A stretch of DNA of 42,180 nt from contig JAKFYL010000234.1 of NCBI GenBank assembly GCA_021730845.1, positions 1 to 42,180 on the forward strand. Direction: 5' to 3'. The notes under the pieces are model-generated. The model ran no database searches, was not told where the DNA came from, and worked only from the letters and a program-made list of their open reading frames with translations. This document shows positions 14,998-25,191 of this stretch, piece by piece (position 1 is the first letter of the stretch; each line of letters begins with the position of its first letter). The translations under genes and the position numbers were made by a program. The stretch comes from Planctomycetota bacterium. Lineage in GTDB: Bacteria > Planctomycetota > UBA1135 > GCA-002686595.

Positions 14998-15071
14998 TCG
15001 CTCTCCAGGGGCCCTGCGCGCGAGTTCGCGGTGACCGTGGCCCTGCTGGGGAGATAATTCCCATCGACAAC

Positions 15072-15836
15072 ATGCCTTCGCGCTCGTCCAACAACCAGGG
15101 GCCACCCCTCGTTCAAGCTCCGGCTCAGCCACTAGGCCGGCCGGGAGCTGCGTCCGAGGCAGCCCCCGGGCGGACGCCGCCCGAGCGAGACATGACGATT
15201 GCCCTATCCCCGATGCATGAGGCCTTGCGCGAGCCGGTCCTGATTGAGCGCGCGCGCGCCGGCGATGCCGCGGCCTACGAGGAGTTGGTGCGGGCCCATT
15301 TTGCGCGCGTATTCGGGCTTCTCGTGCGCCTGGTTCATAGCCCGGAAGACGCCGAGGACCTGACCCAGGAGTGTTTCGTGCGCACCTGGAAGTCCCTAGA
15401 GCTGTACCGAGGCGACTGCGCGTTTTCCAGTTGGCTGTACCGGATCGCCGTGCACCTGGCCATGGACCACCTGCGCGTACGAGCGCGCAGGGCTAGCCAC
15501 TTGAACCAAGCGGAGCAGGGTTTGCAGCTCCTCGAACTGGAACAGGCCACGACGCCCTCGCCCAGCGAGGCCAGCGGGGGCAGGGAACTTTCCCGGGCCA
15601 TCGCCGCGGCCTTGGCGCGTTTGCCGGAACGGTTGCGCACGAGCCTGGTCCTGCGCGTGTTCCAAGGAATGGAGTACGAAGAAATCGCCAAGGTCACGCG
15701 CGTGGAGCCGGCTACTTCGCGTTTGCACGTCTCGCAGGCGCGCGCACTGCTGTGGCGCAAGCTCTCCAGCTTCGTCGAAAAGGCGCGCGCTCGAGGCGAG
15801 CGCAAAGACGACCAAGGCACGGAGGGAGCGCTGTGA
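15072..15836 (+). CDS. ECF RNA polymerase sigma factor (RpoE-like)
   Basis: 254 residues from ATG 15072, or 214 from ATG 15192. The first 40 residues are a Pro/Ala/Gly-rich low-complexity stretch, so the shorter form is equally possible. Region 2 is clear: DAAAYEELVRAHFARVFGLL, DAEDLTQECFVRTWKSL, FSSWLYRIAVHLAMDHLR. Region 4 follows a variable linker: AALARLPERLRTSLVLRVFQGMEYEEIAKVTRVEPATSRLHVSQARALLWRKL. The stop overlaps the start of the next gene (GTGA), so sigma and anti-sigma are co-translated. This differs clearly in sequence from the sigma factor at 9780-10394, so the window carries two separate ECF circuits. Confidence 0.87.
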   Translation: MPSRSSNNQGPPLVQAPAQPLGRPGAASEAAPGRTPPERDMTIALSPMHEALREPVLIERARAGDAAAYEELVRAHFARVFGLLVRLVHSPEDAEDLTQECFVRTWKSLELYRGDCAFSSWLYRIAVHLAMDHLRVRARRASHLNQAEQGLQLLELEQATTPSPSEASGGRELSRAIAAALARLPERLRTSLVLRVFQGMEYEEIAKVTRVEPATSRLHVSQARALLWRKLSSFVEKARARGERKDDQGTEGAL

Positions 15837-17833
15837 AGGACTGCCGGCGCATGCGCGAGCACTTGACGCGCGAGGTCGACCGCGATCTGGGCTTGGAGCG
15901 ATCCTTGGAACTCGAAGCCCATCTTTCGATCTGCAAGCCCTGCCGGGACCATCGAGCCAGCTTGCTCTTGCTCGAGCGCGCTCTGCTGCAGATGGACGGC
16001 GGCAAGGTTCGGCCGCCGGACCTGGAACGCTCGGTGGCCCAGATTCGCGCACGCATCCGAGCGCTTCCGCCGGGTGCGCGACAAGCCGAGGTGCGCTCCA
16101 TCTCGCGCCTGTGGAAACGTCCCATGGTTTGGACCGCGCTGGCAGCGGCGTTGGCGGCGACGTTCGTGCTCGTGCGCCGCGTTGGGCCCAAGGATGACGC
16201 CCAGTCGAGCCTGCATTCCACGCTCGTCGTGGCGACCGATCGAGAGCACACCGCCCCGCACCAGACACCGGACCAATTGCCGGACCAAGTGCCGGACCAA
16301 TTGCCGGACCAGGCGCCCCCTCAGCCCGATGAGCACGCCCAGTTCGGCGCTGCGCGGCGCGCAGCCAAGGCGCTGATGGCTTCGGCTAGCCGCGAGCGCG
16401 ACTTTTCCACGGCCTCGCGCCAAGAAGTGGTTCAGTCGTTCGCGCACCTCGAACTCGAAATCACGCGCCGCGTGCCCGGCGCCTTGGGGGCGGGCCTAGA
16501 TCGATCGGGCTTGCTGCGACTGGCCAGCGAGTCGTTGGGCGGAGCGGACGTGTCAGAAAGCGCTGTAGCGGCGCGCTGGCTAGGCGCGTTCGCGAAAACG
16601 GAAGGGACGTCGAGCCACGTGCGCACGCTCGCGCGAGCTTTGGAGCGTCAAACGCTTTTGCCGACAAGCGCTACGCAAAGTTCGAGCTCATTGACGCTTG
16701 CGCTCGCCATGGCCTTGGAAGACTGCGGCTTGGGCGGACTGACGGCGCTGGCGCAAGCGCTCGACCAGCCACACGTTGCGCCGGTCGCGGAACGCGCGCT
16801 GCGTGCCGCTGGCAGCGAGGCGGCGTTGCCTGCCTTGCAGTCGGCACTCACATCCAAGCCGGAATCGACCAAAGCCATGCATCTGCTCGCCTCGACGGGT
16901 GCGCAGGGTCGCGCGGCGCTGCTCGATTTGGCAAGGCGCCGCAAGCTAGATCAGGGACTCGCCTTGGATGCGCTAGCGAGCAACGTAGCTGTGGCTGAAG
17001 CAGGTTTCAACGCGCGAGAGTATGCCTCCTTGGCTCTGGAGCTGGTCGACTCCGCGCGCAGCAGCAGTTCCACCGAGCTAGCTATGCTGGCGTTGACCCG
17101 CATGCCCGCCCAAACGGCCGAATTTCCGCGCGCCCAAGTGTGTGCTTGGCTGCGCGAGCGCGCTGTACGCGGCGAATGGCGCAGCTTGGTGCCGCCGGCC
17201 TTGGCCGCCGTGGGCGGATGCGAGGCAGCTTCCGAGTTGCTCGCGCTGGACCTCGAGGCGCTGGCTCCGGCACCGGCTGTGCGCGCGGCCATGGCCGAAC
17301 TGCTCGCTCGCTCCGCACCCGGAACATGCCCGGTATCCGCGCTGCTCGAGCACCAACGCGAGGCCCTGGGGCCAGAGCGCCTGGAACACTTGATGGAGCT
17401 AGTCGCCGCCAGCGAAGAGCCGCACGCAGTTCAGCCCCTGATGCAGCTCGCCGGCATGGCCGAAATGGACGTGCACGCGCGGGCGCTGGCCTTGCTCGCC
17501 GCCGGAGAGCTAGGTAGCGCCGCGGACCTCGAGCTCTTTCGTGCCGGTGTGCGACAAGCGCTGGTTTTTGTGCCCGCCAGCCACGAGCGCTTGTTGCTGG
17601 CCGCGGGACTGGTGGCTGCCCATCGCCTCGCCGCAGCAGAAGGCGCCGAGCTACTGCTGCAGGAACACGCCCAAATCGATGCCAAATCCGCGCAGCAAGT
17701 ATTCGCGCTGCTCGCGGCCATGGATCGCTCGCCGTCGATGCCTTCCCTGTTCAAGTTGGCGCGTCAACTAGACCCCTGGATCAGGAGCCGCAAACGCGAC
17801 AGCGCGGCCCGGACTTCACTTGGAGAATCATAA
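15833..17833 (+). CDS. Anti-sigma factor fused to a HEAT-repeat-like domain
   Basis: A 666-residue protein. GTG 15833 is chosen because it overlaps the sigma stop and GGAGGG lies 6 nt upstream. The N-terminus has a canonical zinc anti-sigma motif, His30-x3-Cys34-x2-Cys37 (AHLSICKPC). A single transmembrane helix is at about 98-115, then a PDQ-repeat linker (about 146-160). The remaining ~480 residues are Ala/Leu-rich tandem helical repeats resembling HEAT repeats (for example LALAMALEDCGLGGLTALAQAL, ALPALQSALTSKPESTKAMHLLASTGAQGRAALLDLARR), predicted outside the cytoplasm. Such a large helical-repeat outer domain suggests protein-protein sensing. Known: the H-x3-C-x2-C motif binds zinc and the sigma factor. 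Inferred: ligand and signal. The next gene starts at the following base. Confidence 0.75.
   Translation: MKDCRRMREHLTREVDRDLGLERSLELEAHLSICKPCRDHRASLLLLERALLQMDGGKVRPPDLERSVAQIRARIRALPPGARQAEVRSISRLWKRPMVWTALAAALAATFVLVRRVGPKDDAQSSLHSTLVVATDREHTAPHQTPDQLPDQVPDQLPDQAPPQPDEHAQFGAARRAAKALMASASRERDFSTASRQEVVQSFAHLELEITRRVPGALGAGLDRSGLLRLASESLGGADVSESAVAARWLGAFAKTEGTSSHVRTLARALERQTLLPTSATQSSSSLTLALAMALEDCGLGGLTALAQALDQPHVAPVAERALRAAGSEAALPALQSALTSKPESTKAMHLLASTGAQGRAALLDLARRRKLDQGLALDALASNVAVAEAGFNAREYASLALELVDSARSSSSTELAMLALTRMPAQTAEFPRAQVCAWLRERAVRGEWRSLVPPALAAVGGCEAASELLALDLEALAPAPAVRAAMAELLARSAPGTCPVSALLEHQREALGPERLEHLMELVAASEEPHAVQPLMQLAGMAEMDVHARALALLAAGELGSAADLELFRAGVRQALVFVPASHERLLLAAGLVAAHRLAAAEGAELLLQEHAQIDAKSAQQVFALLAAMDRSPSMPSLFKLARQLDPWIRSRKRDSAARTSLGES
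16268..16315 (+). repeat. Four tandem 12-bp units inside the anti-sigma gene
   Basis: Four consecutive copies of CCGGACCAATTG with small changes (third and fourth triplets vary). They encode PDQL/PDQV/PDQL/PDQA in the linker just outside the membrane helix. In-frame units of this kind change linker length by slippage without breaking the gene. Confidence 0.85.
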
Positions 17834-19528
17834 ATGTCTATCTCGATGCTGTTGTGCGCATGTGCGGGATCGCTTCAGGCGCCGGCCCAAAGCCCAAGCC
17901 AGGTGCGGATCTACGACTTGCACGCCATTGCACCGCTGTACGGCGCGTCGGCAGGCGTCCAGTTTTTTCCGTTGACGGATCCCGAGTGGGAGAGTTCGCA
18001 AGGCCAAGAACTTGCACAGCCAGATTTCGATTTTGCCTATGAGCTCCTCACGCGCCTGATGGCGCCCGAATTCGACTTGGAAGGCAAGCGCCAGGCGTTG
18101 CTCGAGAACGGTCGCATGTTGATCGAGGGGTCTACGGCCGTGCATGAGGGTGTCGCGCGCACGTTGCGCAACCTCGAAAAGGTCTGCGCTGAACCGGTGC
18201 TGTTTTCGGTCGATGTGATCGCCTGGCCCGCCGGTCAAGGCGAATGGCCGGCCAGCACCTTGCTCCCCGAGTCCGCGGCTCTGGCGCTGGTCGAAGCGGC
18301 GCGCGGATCGCGCGCCGCGCTCTCCAGTTGGCGTCTTGCCTTGCGGCCGGGCGAGATCGGCACGATCGACGCCCGCCAGTCGGTACCGCTGGTCGCGGAT
18401 TTCGACGTAGAAATCGCTCAATTTGCTTTCATCGCCGACCCAGTCGTACGGACGCAGCGTATGGGCTTGTTCCTGCAGTTGGCGGCGGCTCCCGGCAAAT
18501 CGGGCACGTATCTGGCGCTCGCTGCCGTCAACAACGAGTGGGCCCAGCCCATGCGCGAATCCAAGCACAGGGTCGGCGGATTGCTGATCAGCGACAAACA
18601 AGTCCAGGACTATTCGAGCGAGGTGCTCGTGCAGGCAGCCGACGGGTCGCACCGCAGCTTCGGCTTGAACACCTTCCTGCCCGAAGGCCAAGTGCTCGCC
18701 TTGCCCGTGGACTACGAGCTCGAGCGCGGCGGCGTGCGGCAGATCATGCTCGTGCGCCGACTAGGGCCTGCCGGGAAGGCGTCGGTCGTTCTCGAAGCGT
18801 CGACGCCCAAGTCGGGCAGGGTGCTGCTTTGGAATCGCTCCGCCAATCTTCCGCCGCGCTGCGTTCTCGAACTTGGCGAAGAGCCGTTGGTGGGCGCTTC
18901 GCTGGTAAGCGGTAGCTACGAGGAACTGCCTTGGGATCTGTTCATCGCGCGGCTTCCAGGCGGCGAAGACGCCTGGTCGCCCCTGGAAAGCGGCGTTTGG
19001 CTGGCGCTACTGGAGCAACGCTCCACTTCTGCGGGACTGTCAGTGGCGGCGCTAGATGGCTTGCCCAGCGCCGACGAACGCGTGATCCACGTTGACTACG
19101 TGCTCGCTGGCCCAAACCTGTCCAGCATCGCACGCGGCGGTTTGCCGCTGCGAGCCGGAGAACCATCGCTGGCAGTCCTAGGCCTCGAATCGACTGCCGT
19201 CCGGGATGTGGATGTGGAAGTTGCCAGCAACTCCGCTACGAACTCCTTGGAAGTGCGTTCCGAGTTCGAAGGCTTGCGCCTGTCGCTGCACCCTAGGATC
19301 CTGGCCGATGGCGGACTGACTTTGGAGGTGGACGTCTTGGCGAGCATCCGGTCGTCGGCAGACCAGCGCTTCCAGCCGGACCAGCAGGGCCTGTTTGGCG
19401 TGGACCAAGTCCGGCACCAGCGCCTGGCCAGCCGCCAAGTGCTGCGCTTTGCTGCCGGCGCGCCCGCCAAAGCCGTGCTGGGCGACAGTGCAAACGGCCT
19501 GCAATTGAGCCTGGAAGCCCGCTGGTAG
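17834..19528 (+). CDS. Exported protein of unknown function linked to the sigma/anti-sigma genes
   Basis: A 564-residue protein; ATG 17834 directly follows the TAA of the anti-sigma gene, so the three genes form one operon. A short N-terminal signal is likely (LLCACAGSLQAPAQS). No known domain is recognised with confidence. The C-terminal third has repeated amphipathic strands of the type GLRLSLHPRILADGGLTLEVDVLASI and a closing RHQRLASRQVLRF, which loosely recalls the beta-domain of secretin-type proteins (strand pairs with 'L.l.P.i...g.l.l.v'). I would not call it a secretin: it lacks the conserved N-domains and VPxL motif. Envelope location is likely; it may be the element monitored by the HEAT anti-sigma. 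Confidence 0.6.
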   Translation: MSISMLLCACAGSLQAPAQSPSQVRIYDLHAIAPLYGASAGVQFFPLTDPEWESSQGQELAQPDFDFAYELLTRLMAPEFDLEGKRQALLENGRMLIEGSTAVHEGVARTLRNLEKVCAEPVLFSVDVIAWPAGQGEWPASTLLPESAALALVEAARGSRAALSSWRLALRPGEIGTIDARQSVPLVADFDVEIAQFAFIADPVVRTQRMGLFLQLAAAPGKSGTYLALAAVNNEWAQPMRESKHRVGGLLISDKQVQDYSSEVLVQAADGSHRSFGLNTFLPEGQVLALPVDYELERGGVRQIMLVRRLGPAGKASVVLEASTPKSGRVLLWNRSANLPPRCVLELGEEPLVGASLVSGSYEELPWDLFIARLPGGEDAWSPLESGVWLALLEQRSTSAGLSVAALDGLPSADERVIHVDYVLAGPNLSSIARGGLPLRAGEPSLAVLGLESTAVRDVDVEVASNSATNSLEVRSEFEGLRLSLHPRILADGGLTLEVDVLASIRSSADQRFQPDQQGLFGVDQVRHQRLASRQVLRFAAGAPAKAVLGDSANGLQLSLEARW

Positions 19529-19602
19529 GGATCTAGCTGGCCCCGTTCGCCGGGTAAGAAGCTTGCCTTGGAACACAAGAGTTGCTTTTCTTAAAGTCAG
19601 CC

Positions 19603-19905
19603 ATGGTGTTAGACCCAAGCAAATCAAGCGCGAAAGACTTCGCCCGGCCCAGCGCCCAAGGCGGTGTGAAATGCGCCGATTGTGTGCATTTCCGCCAGCG
19701 TCTTGGGGATACGCCCTGGAAGCGCAAGTCCGGCTGCTACCACCCCGAACTCCTCGAGCAGAGCCAAACCGACCGCTTCCTCAAGGAGCAGGTGGTTCCT
19801 GGCAATCACGAGAAGATCAACTTGAAAGGCGACTGCGCCAAGTTCCAGGCCCGAGCGCCGCGCCAGAGCCTCGTGCAGCGACTGCTAGCCGCGCTGAAGA
19901 CCTAA
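19603..19905 (+). CDS. Small four-cysteine protein, possible metal or Fe-S binder
   Basis: A 100-residue protein from ATG 19603 (an in-frame ATG at 19582 would add seven residues). It contains Cys24-x2-Cys27 (CADCVHF), Cys45 (GCYHP) and Cys78 (GDCAKF), with basic residues throughout. The order C-x2-C, GC-x-x-P, G-x-C-x-x-F is reminiscent of high-potential iron-sulfur proteins, but spacing between the third and fourth Cys (32 residues) is longer than in those proteins, and there is no export signal. A zinc ribbon-like fold is the alternative. It converges on the SDR gene with one base between the stops. Confidence 0.6.
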   Translation: MVLDPSKSSAKDFARPSAQGGVKCADCVHFRQRLGDTPWKRKSGCYHPELLEQSQTDRFLKEQVVPGNHEKINLKGDCAKFQARAPRQSLVQRLLAALKT

Positions 19906-19906
19906 A

Positions 19907-20677
19907 TCAGGCGCGCCCTAGACCCAGGCCATAGCCGCCGCTGACCGGCAGCGTGGCGCCTGTGATGTAGTCTGCACCCGGCGAGCACAGAAACGCGATC
20001 ACGGCCGCGACCTCTTCCGGCCGGCCGGCGCGTCCCAATGCGGTGTTCTTTTCGATCGCTTGCAAGTATTCGGGCGCGATCGAGCTGCGCACGCGCTCTG
20101 TTTCGATCACGCCTGGTTCCACCAGGTTGACGGTCACCGTGCTGCGGCCCAGCTCGACCGCCAAGGAGCGCACCATGGCCGTCAAGGCCGACTTGGTGGT
20201 CGCGTACACGACCTGCTCGCGCGCGCCGAAAGTGCCGGCTATCGAACCGACGAAGACCATGCGGCCGCGTCGGCGCGCCTTCATGCCCGGAATCAGGGCC
20301 TTGGCAAGCAGCAGCGGCGCGAGCACGTTGACCGCCAAGAGTCGCTCCATCTCGGGTGGGGGGACCTGTTCCAGCGGCGCCAAGGAAGCAAAAGCCGCCG
20401 CGTTGGAGATGAATACGTCCAGCTCGAGGAGCGCTAGTTTTTCCAGCGCTGTGGGGGCGGGGCATTGCAAGTCCAGTTGGCAGATGTCCGCCCGGCGTCC
20501 CAGGCCTTGCACCTGCGTGCAAGTTCCCTGCAAAGCGTTCGCATCGCGCCCCAGGGCGACGATGTCCATCCCTTGCCGCGCAAGCTCCAGGCAAATCGCG
20601 CGCCCGATGCCGCGGCTTGCGCCCGTGACCAGGGCGCGCGGAGCGCGGGGCTGTGTTTGGGTTGCTCGTGCATCCAT
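19907..20677 (-). CDS. Short-chain dehydrogenase/reductase (FabG-like)
   Basis: A 256-residue classical SDR starting at ATG 20677. The Rossmann motif TGASRGIG is at 18-25, the NNAG equivalent is SNAAA (91-95), and the catalytic residues are Asn117, Ser145 (VGSIAG), Tyr158 and Lys162 (YATTK). The later VEPGVIETE and ADYITGATLPVSGGYG blocks match 3-oxoacyl-ACP reductase-type enzymes. It should use NAD(P)H to reduce a keto group or oxidise an alcohol; the substrate is unknown. It diverges from the transporter gene across only 35 nt, so the promoters must overlap. Confidence 0.85.
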   Translation of the reverse strand: MDARATQTQPRAPRALVTGASRGIGRAICLELARQGMDIVALGRDANALQGTCTQVQGLGRRADICQLDLQCPAPTALEKLALLELDVFISNAAAFASLAPLEQVPPPEMERLLAVNVLAPLLLAKALIPGMKARRRGRMVFVGSIAGTFGAREQVVYATTKSALTAMVRSLAVELGRSTVTVNLVEPGVIETERVRSSIAPEYLQAIEKNTALGRAGRPEEVAAVIAFLCSPGADYITGATLPVSGGYGLGLGRA

Positions 20678-20712
20678 CTTTGTAGCTGCGCCGGCGCCGC
20701 TCCCATGCCAGG

Positions 20713-22050
20713 ATGCCCCGCGTGCCGAAGGATTCTAGCCAAACAGAGCCCCGCGCTTGGATGCTGCCCTTGCCGGGCGAGCTCAAGTGCGTGGCGGTGG
20801 CCGCCCTGGCGTTCTTCGGCGTGATGCTGTGGTACTTCCCGCTGCGCTCGCTGCGCGACGCGCTCGCCGCCGAACGCAAACTCTCGGATCTGCCCTGGCT
20901 GTTTTCCGCGACCTGGCTGGGCATGCTAGTCGTGCAGCCGCCCTTCGCGGCGCTGGTCGCGCGCTGGCCCAGACGCCGCAGCCTGGGGACCGTATTCCAC
21001 ACGACAACGGCTTGCTTGCTGCTTTTCTACTGGCTCGTGCCTAGTTCGATCGGTGCCCAGAGCCAATGGATGGGCGCGGTGTTCTACGTCTGGTTGAGCG
21101 TGTTCAATCTGTTCACGATTTCGCTTGCCTGGGCCGTGTTCACGGATTGCTTTTCGCACGCGCAAGCCAAGCGCGTGTTCGGCTGGGTGGGCCTGGGAGG
21201 CACGTTGGGAGCGATTGCTGGATCGCGCGTGGCCCAGTCGTGGGCCGATTCCGGCGGCGACCCTCTGCAGCTGCTCCTGTTTTCCGCCCTGGTGGTCGAG
21301 CTGGCCTGGCCGCTGCTCGCCTGGATCCTGCGACACCCCATGCGCGAGCCCGTTGCCGCGGCAGCGGGCGCAAAGAGCGCGCCCAAGGGACAGCTTCCGG
21401 CCCACGAAGCCGCGCTGGGAGGCGGACTTTGGGAAGGCGTGCGGCTCACGGTCTCGAATCCCGTGCTGGCCCTGATTGCGATATTCATGCTCACGCAAAC
21501 GGCGGCCTCGGCGTTTCTCTACAGCGAACAACAAGCCTTGGTCGGGCTCGAGTTCACCGATCGCGCCGCGCGCACGGCCTGGCTCGCGCGCACCGAGCTT
21601 TGGGGCCAAGTCGCCACGCTGACCGCCCAGGTGTTCGTGACGGGCCCTTTGCTTTCGAGCCTGGGGGTACCCATCGCGCTCGTCTTGTACCCGCTTGGGT
21701 CCATGCTCTTGTTCCTTTGGCTCGGGCTGAATCCGGGACTCGCGGCAGTGTTCGCGGCCCGCGTTGGCATGCGCGGACTCGACGCCGCCTGCTCGCGCCC
21801 GGCGCGCGAAACGTTGTTCTCGCTCGCCTCGCGAGCCGGCAGGTTCAAGGCCAAACCGTTCCTGGATACGTTCGTCTACCGCAGCGGCGACGCGGTGGGG
21901 GCCTGGATGTTCCGTTTCGGGCAGCAGGCGATGCAGCTTTCGCTGCAAGCCCTGGCCTTTGCGGCCATCCCCTTGGGATTGGCCGGCATCGCTGCGGCGC
22001 TAGCTTTGCGGCCGCGCGTGAAGGAACTGACGCGGGACAAGCAGACCTGA
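20713..22050 (+). CDS. NTT/MFS-like transporter
   Basis: A 445-residue polytopic membrane protein with about 11-12 hydrophobic helices, starting at ATG 20713. Blocks such as FNLFTISLAWAVFTDCFSHAQAKRVFGWVGLGGTLGAIAG and RPARETLFSLASRAGRFKAKPFLDTFVYRSGDAVGAW match a bacterial family annotated as MFS or NTP/NTP-exchange (ADP/ATP translocase-like) transporters. It lacks the long insertions of plastid-type translocases. Family members in free-living bacteria have no firmly known substrate, so nucleotide transport should not be assumed. Divergent from the SDR gene. Confidence 0.7.
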   Translation: MPRVPKDSSQTEPRAWMLPLPGELKCVAVAALAFFGVMLWYFPLRSLRDALAAERKLSDLPWLFSATWLGMLVVQPPFAALVARWPRRRSLGTVFHTTTACLLLFYWLVPSSIGAQSQWMGAVFYVWLSVFNLFTISLAWAVFTDCFSHAQAKRVFGWVGLGGTLGAIAGSRVAQSWADSGGDPLQLLLFSALVVELAWPLLAWILRHPMREPVAAAAGAKSAPKGQLPAHEAALGGGLWEGVRLTVSNPVLALIAIFMLTQTAASAFLYSEQQALVGLEFTDRAARTAWLARTELWGQVATLTAQVFVTGPLLSSLGVPIALVLYPLGSMLLFLWLGLNPGLAAVFAARVGMRGLDAACSRPARETLFSLASRAGRFKAKPFLDTFVYRSGDAVGAWMFRFGQQAMQLSLQALAFAAIPLGLAGIAAALALRPRVKELTRDKQT

Positions 22051-22126
22051 ACGCCACAGCGTTGCGCCAGGCGCGATCCGACTGACGCGCTTTTCTGCGT
22101 GAGCCTCGAGAGAATTCGGGCCGAGA

Positions 22127-23443
22127 CTAAATGTGCGGCCGAGTCAGGTTGCGGTGTCCGTCATGGGTCACCAGGACGTTGTCCTCGATGCGCGCGCCGC
22201 CGAAGGGGGCTAGGCGATCGATCAGTGCCCAATCGAACATGTTCGCATCGGCTCCCGAGCGTTTTTCGCGCAGCAGCATCTCGATGAAGTAGATGCCCGG
22301 CTCGATCGTGAACACCATGCCGGCTTCGATGGTGCGCGTGGTGCGCAGGAAAGGCGAATGGCTCGGCGGCGCAAGGCGCCCGCCGCCGCGCGCTTCTTGG
22401 TGCCCGCTGACGTCGTGCACCTGCAAGCCCAGGAAATGTCCCAGGCCGTGGGGGAAGAACGGCGCGGTCAGACCGCGCTCGAACGCTTCTTCGCCGCCGA
22501 GGCGCAGGACCCCCAGGGCGAGTAGCAAGTCGCCGATGCGTACGTGCGCTTGGCGCTGCAACTCGGGATAGGCAAGTCCCGGGCGCACCAGTGTGCACAG
22601 CACTCGCTGCAAATCGTCGAGGCCGCTCACCAGTTCGCGAAACGTCGCATCGGCATCGCTGGCGCACCACGTGCGCGTGATGTCCGAGCAGTAGCCCAAG
22701 TGGCGCGTGCCCGCGTCGATCAACAAGACGCGTCCGCGCACGCCGCGGCGCTTGCCGGTGTAGTGCAGGATGGCCCCCTTTTCGTCCAGGCAAACGATGC
22801 TGGGGTAGGCCAGCTGGTCTTCGGGGCAGTGCGCCGCGCCGACGAACGCATGGTGGATTTCCAGCTCGTCGGCGCCGCGCGCGAAGGCCTCGCGGGCGAC
22901 GCGGTGGGCTCTGCCTGCGACTGCCGAGGCTTCGCCCAGGCAAGCGACCTCGTAGGGCGTCTTGAAGCTGCGATCCCAATCCATGCGCGCCAGCAAATTG
23001 GGCGGATTGATCTCGGAATCCAGGAAGCCATCCTCGCGCGCCAGGCGCGGCGCGTCGCCGACGAAGGCCACGCTCTTGCCTTTGCGCTTGACCACGTCGA
23101 AGGCCTGCTTTTCGCCTGACACTTCGTGGATCTCGAACTCACCGGCCCAAAACGGTTCGCCCAGCGGCGCTTGTTCGTACCAATAGTCCTCGGGCGCAAC
23201 GCGCACTAGCTGCGGGCGCTGGCCACGGCGCAAGTACAAGAGATGGTGCGGGCCGGAAAGCGGCAACCAATGCGCGAAGTGGGGCGTCGAGCGGAACGAT
23301 GCGTCCATGTCGTCGGCGTAGTAGCGCATGGGCGTGCCGCTGGAGATCACCAGGCCTTCGAACCCGGTTTCGTCCAGGGCTTGTTCGAGCCGTTGCCGGC
23401 GGACCTGGATGTGCTGGGCGAAGAGTTCGACTTGGTTTTCCAT
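22127..23443 (-). CDS. pepQ: Xaa-Pro dipeptidase (prolidase), M24 family
   Basis: A 438-residue cytosolic metallopeptidase, ATG 23443. The five metal ligands of the pita-bread fold are present: Asp243 (LLIDAG), Asp254 (YCSDITRTW), His336 (PHGLGHFLGLQVHD), Glu381 (FTIEPGIYF) and Glu420 (GARIEDNVLVT). The N-terminal creatinase-like domain covers about 1-160. The layout and the insertion after VHDVSGHQEARG match bacterial PepQ rather than aminopeptidase P. It hydrolyses Xaa-Pro dipeptides, normally with Mn2+. It is the last gene of the DPP IV-POT-PepQ set, 9 nt after the transporter, which supports a role in using proline-containing peptides. Confidence 0.88.
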   Translation of the reverse strand: MENQVELFAQHIQVRRQRLEQALDETGFEGLVISSGTPMRYYADDMDASFRSTPHFAHWLPLSGPHHLLYLRRGQRPQLVRVAPEDYWYEQAPLGEPFWAGEFEIHEVSGEKQAFDVVKRKGKSVAFVGDAPRLAREDGFLDSEINPPNLLARMDWDRSFKTPYEVACLGEASAVAGRAHRVAREAFARGADELEIHHAFVGAAHCPEDQLAYPSIVCLDEKGAILHYTGKRRGVRGRVLLIDAGTRHLGYCSDITRTWCASDADATFRELVSGLDDLQRVLCTLVRPGLAYPELQRQAHVRIGDLLLALGVLRLGGEEAFERGLTAPFFPHGLGHFLGLQVHDVSGHQEARGGGRLAPPSHSPFLRTTRTIEAGMVFTIEPGIYFIEMLLREKRSGADANMFDWALIDRLAPFGGARIEDNVLVTHDGHRNLTRPHI

Positions 23444-23452
23444 GGTCGCGGC

Positions 23453-25150
<1,698 letters not shown>

Positions 25151-25191
25151 GGGTCGCTCGTGGGGGCTGGGGCGCTGGGTTAGCGGAGCGG

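Noticed and set aside
14038-15132. Minus-strand open frame of 364 codons over the queuosine transporter
   Set aside because: It is His/Gln/Glu-rich, as expected for the antisense of a hydrophobic membrane protein; the plus strand matches YhhQ.
16268-16315. CRISPR-like array
   Set aside because: The four 12-bp units are directly tandem with no spacers and lie in frame within a coding linker.
17834-19528. Type II/III secretin
   Set aside because: Only a loose resemblance in C-terminal strands; no N-domains, VPxL motif or length match.
20713-22050. Firm call as an ATP/ADP translocase
   Set aside because: The family resemblance is real, but free-living members have no established nucleotide exchange activity, so the call was kept general.
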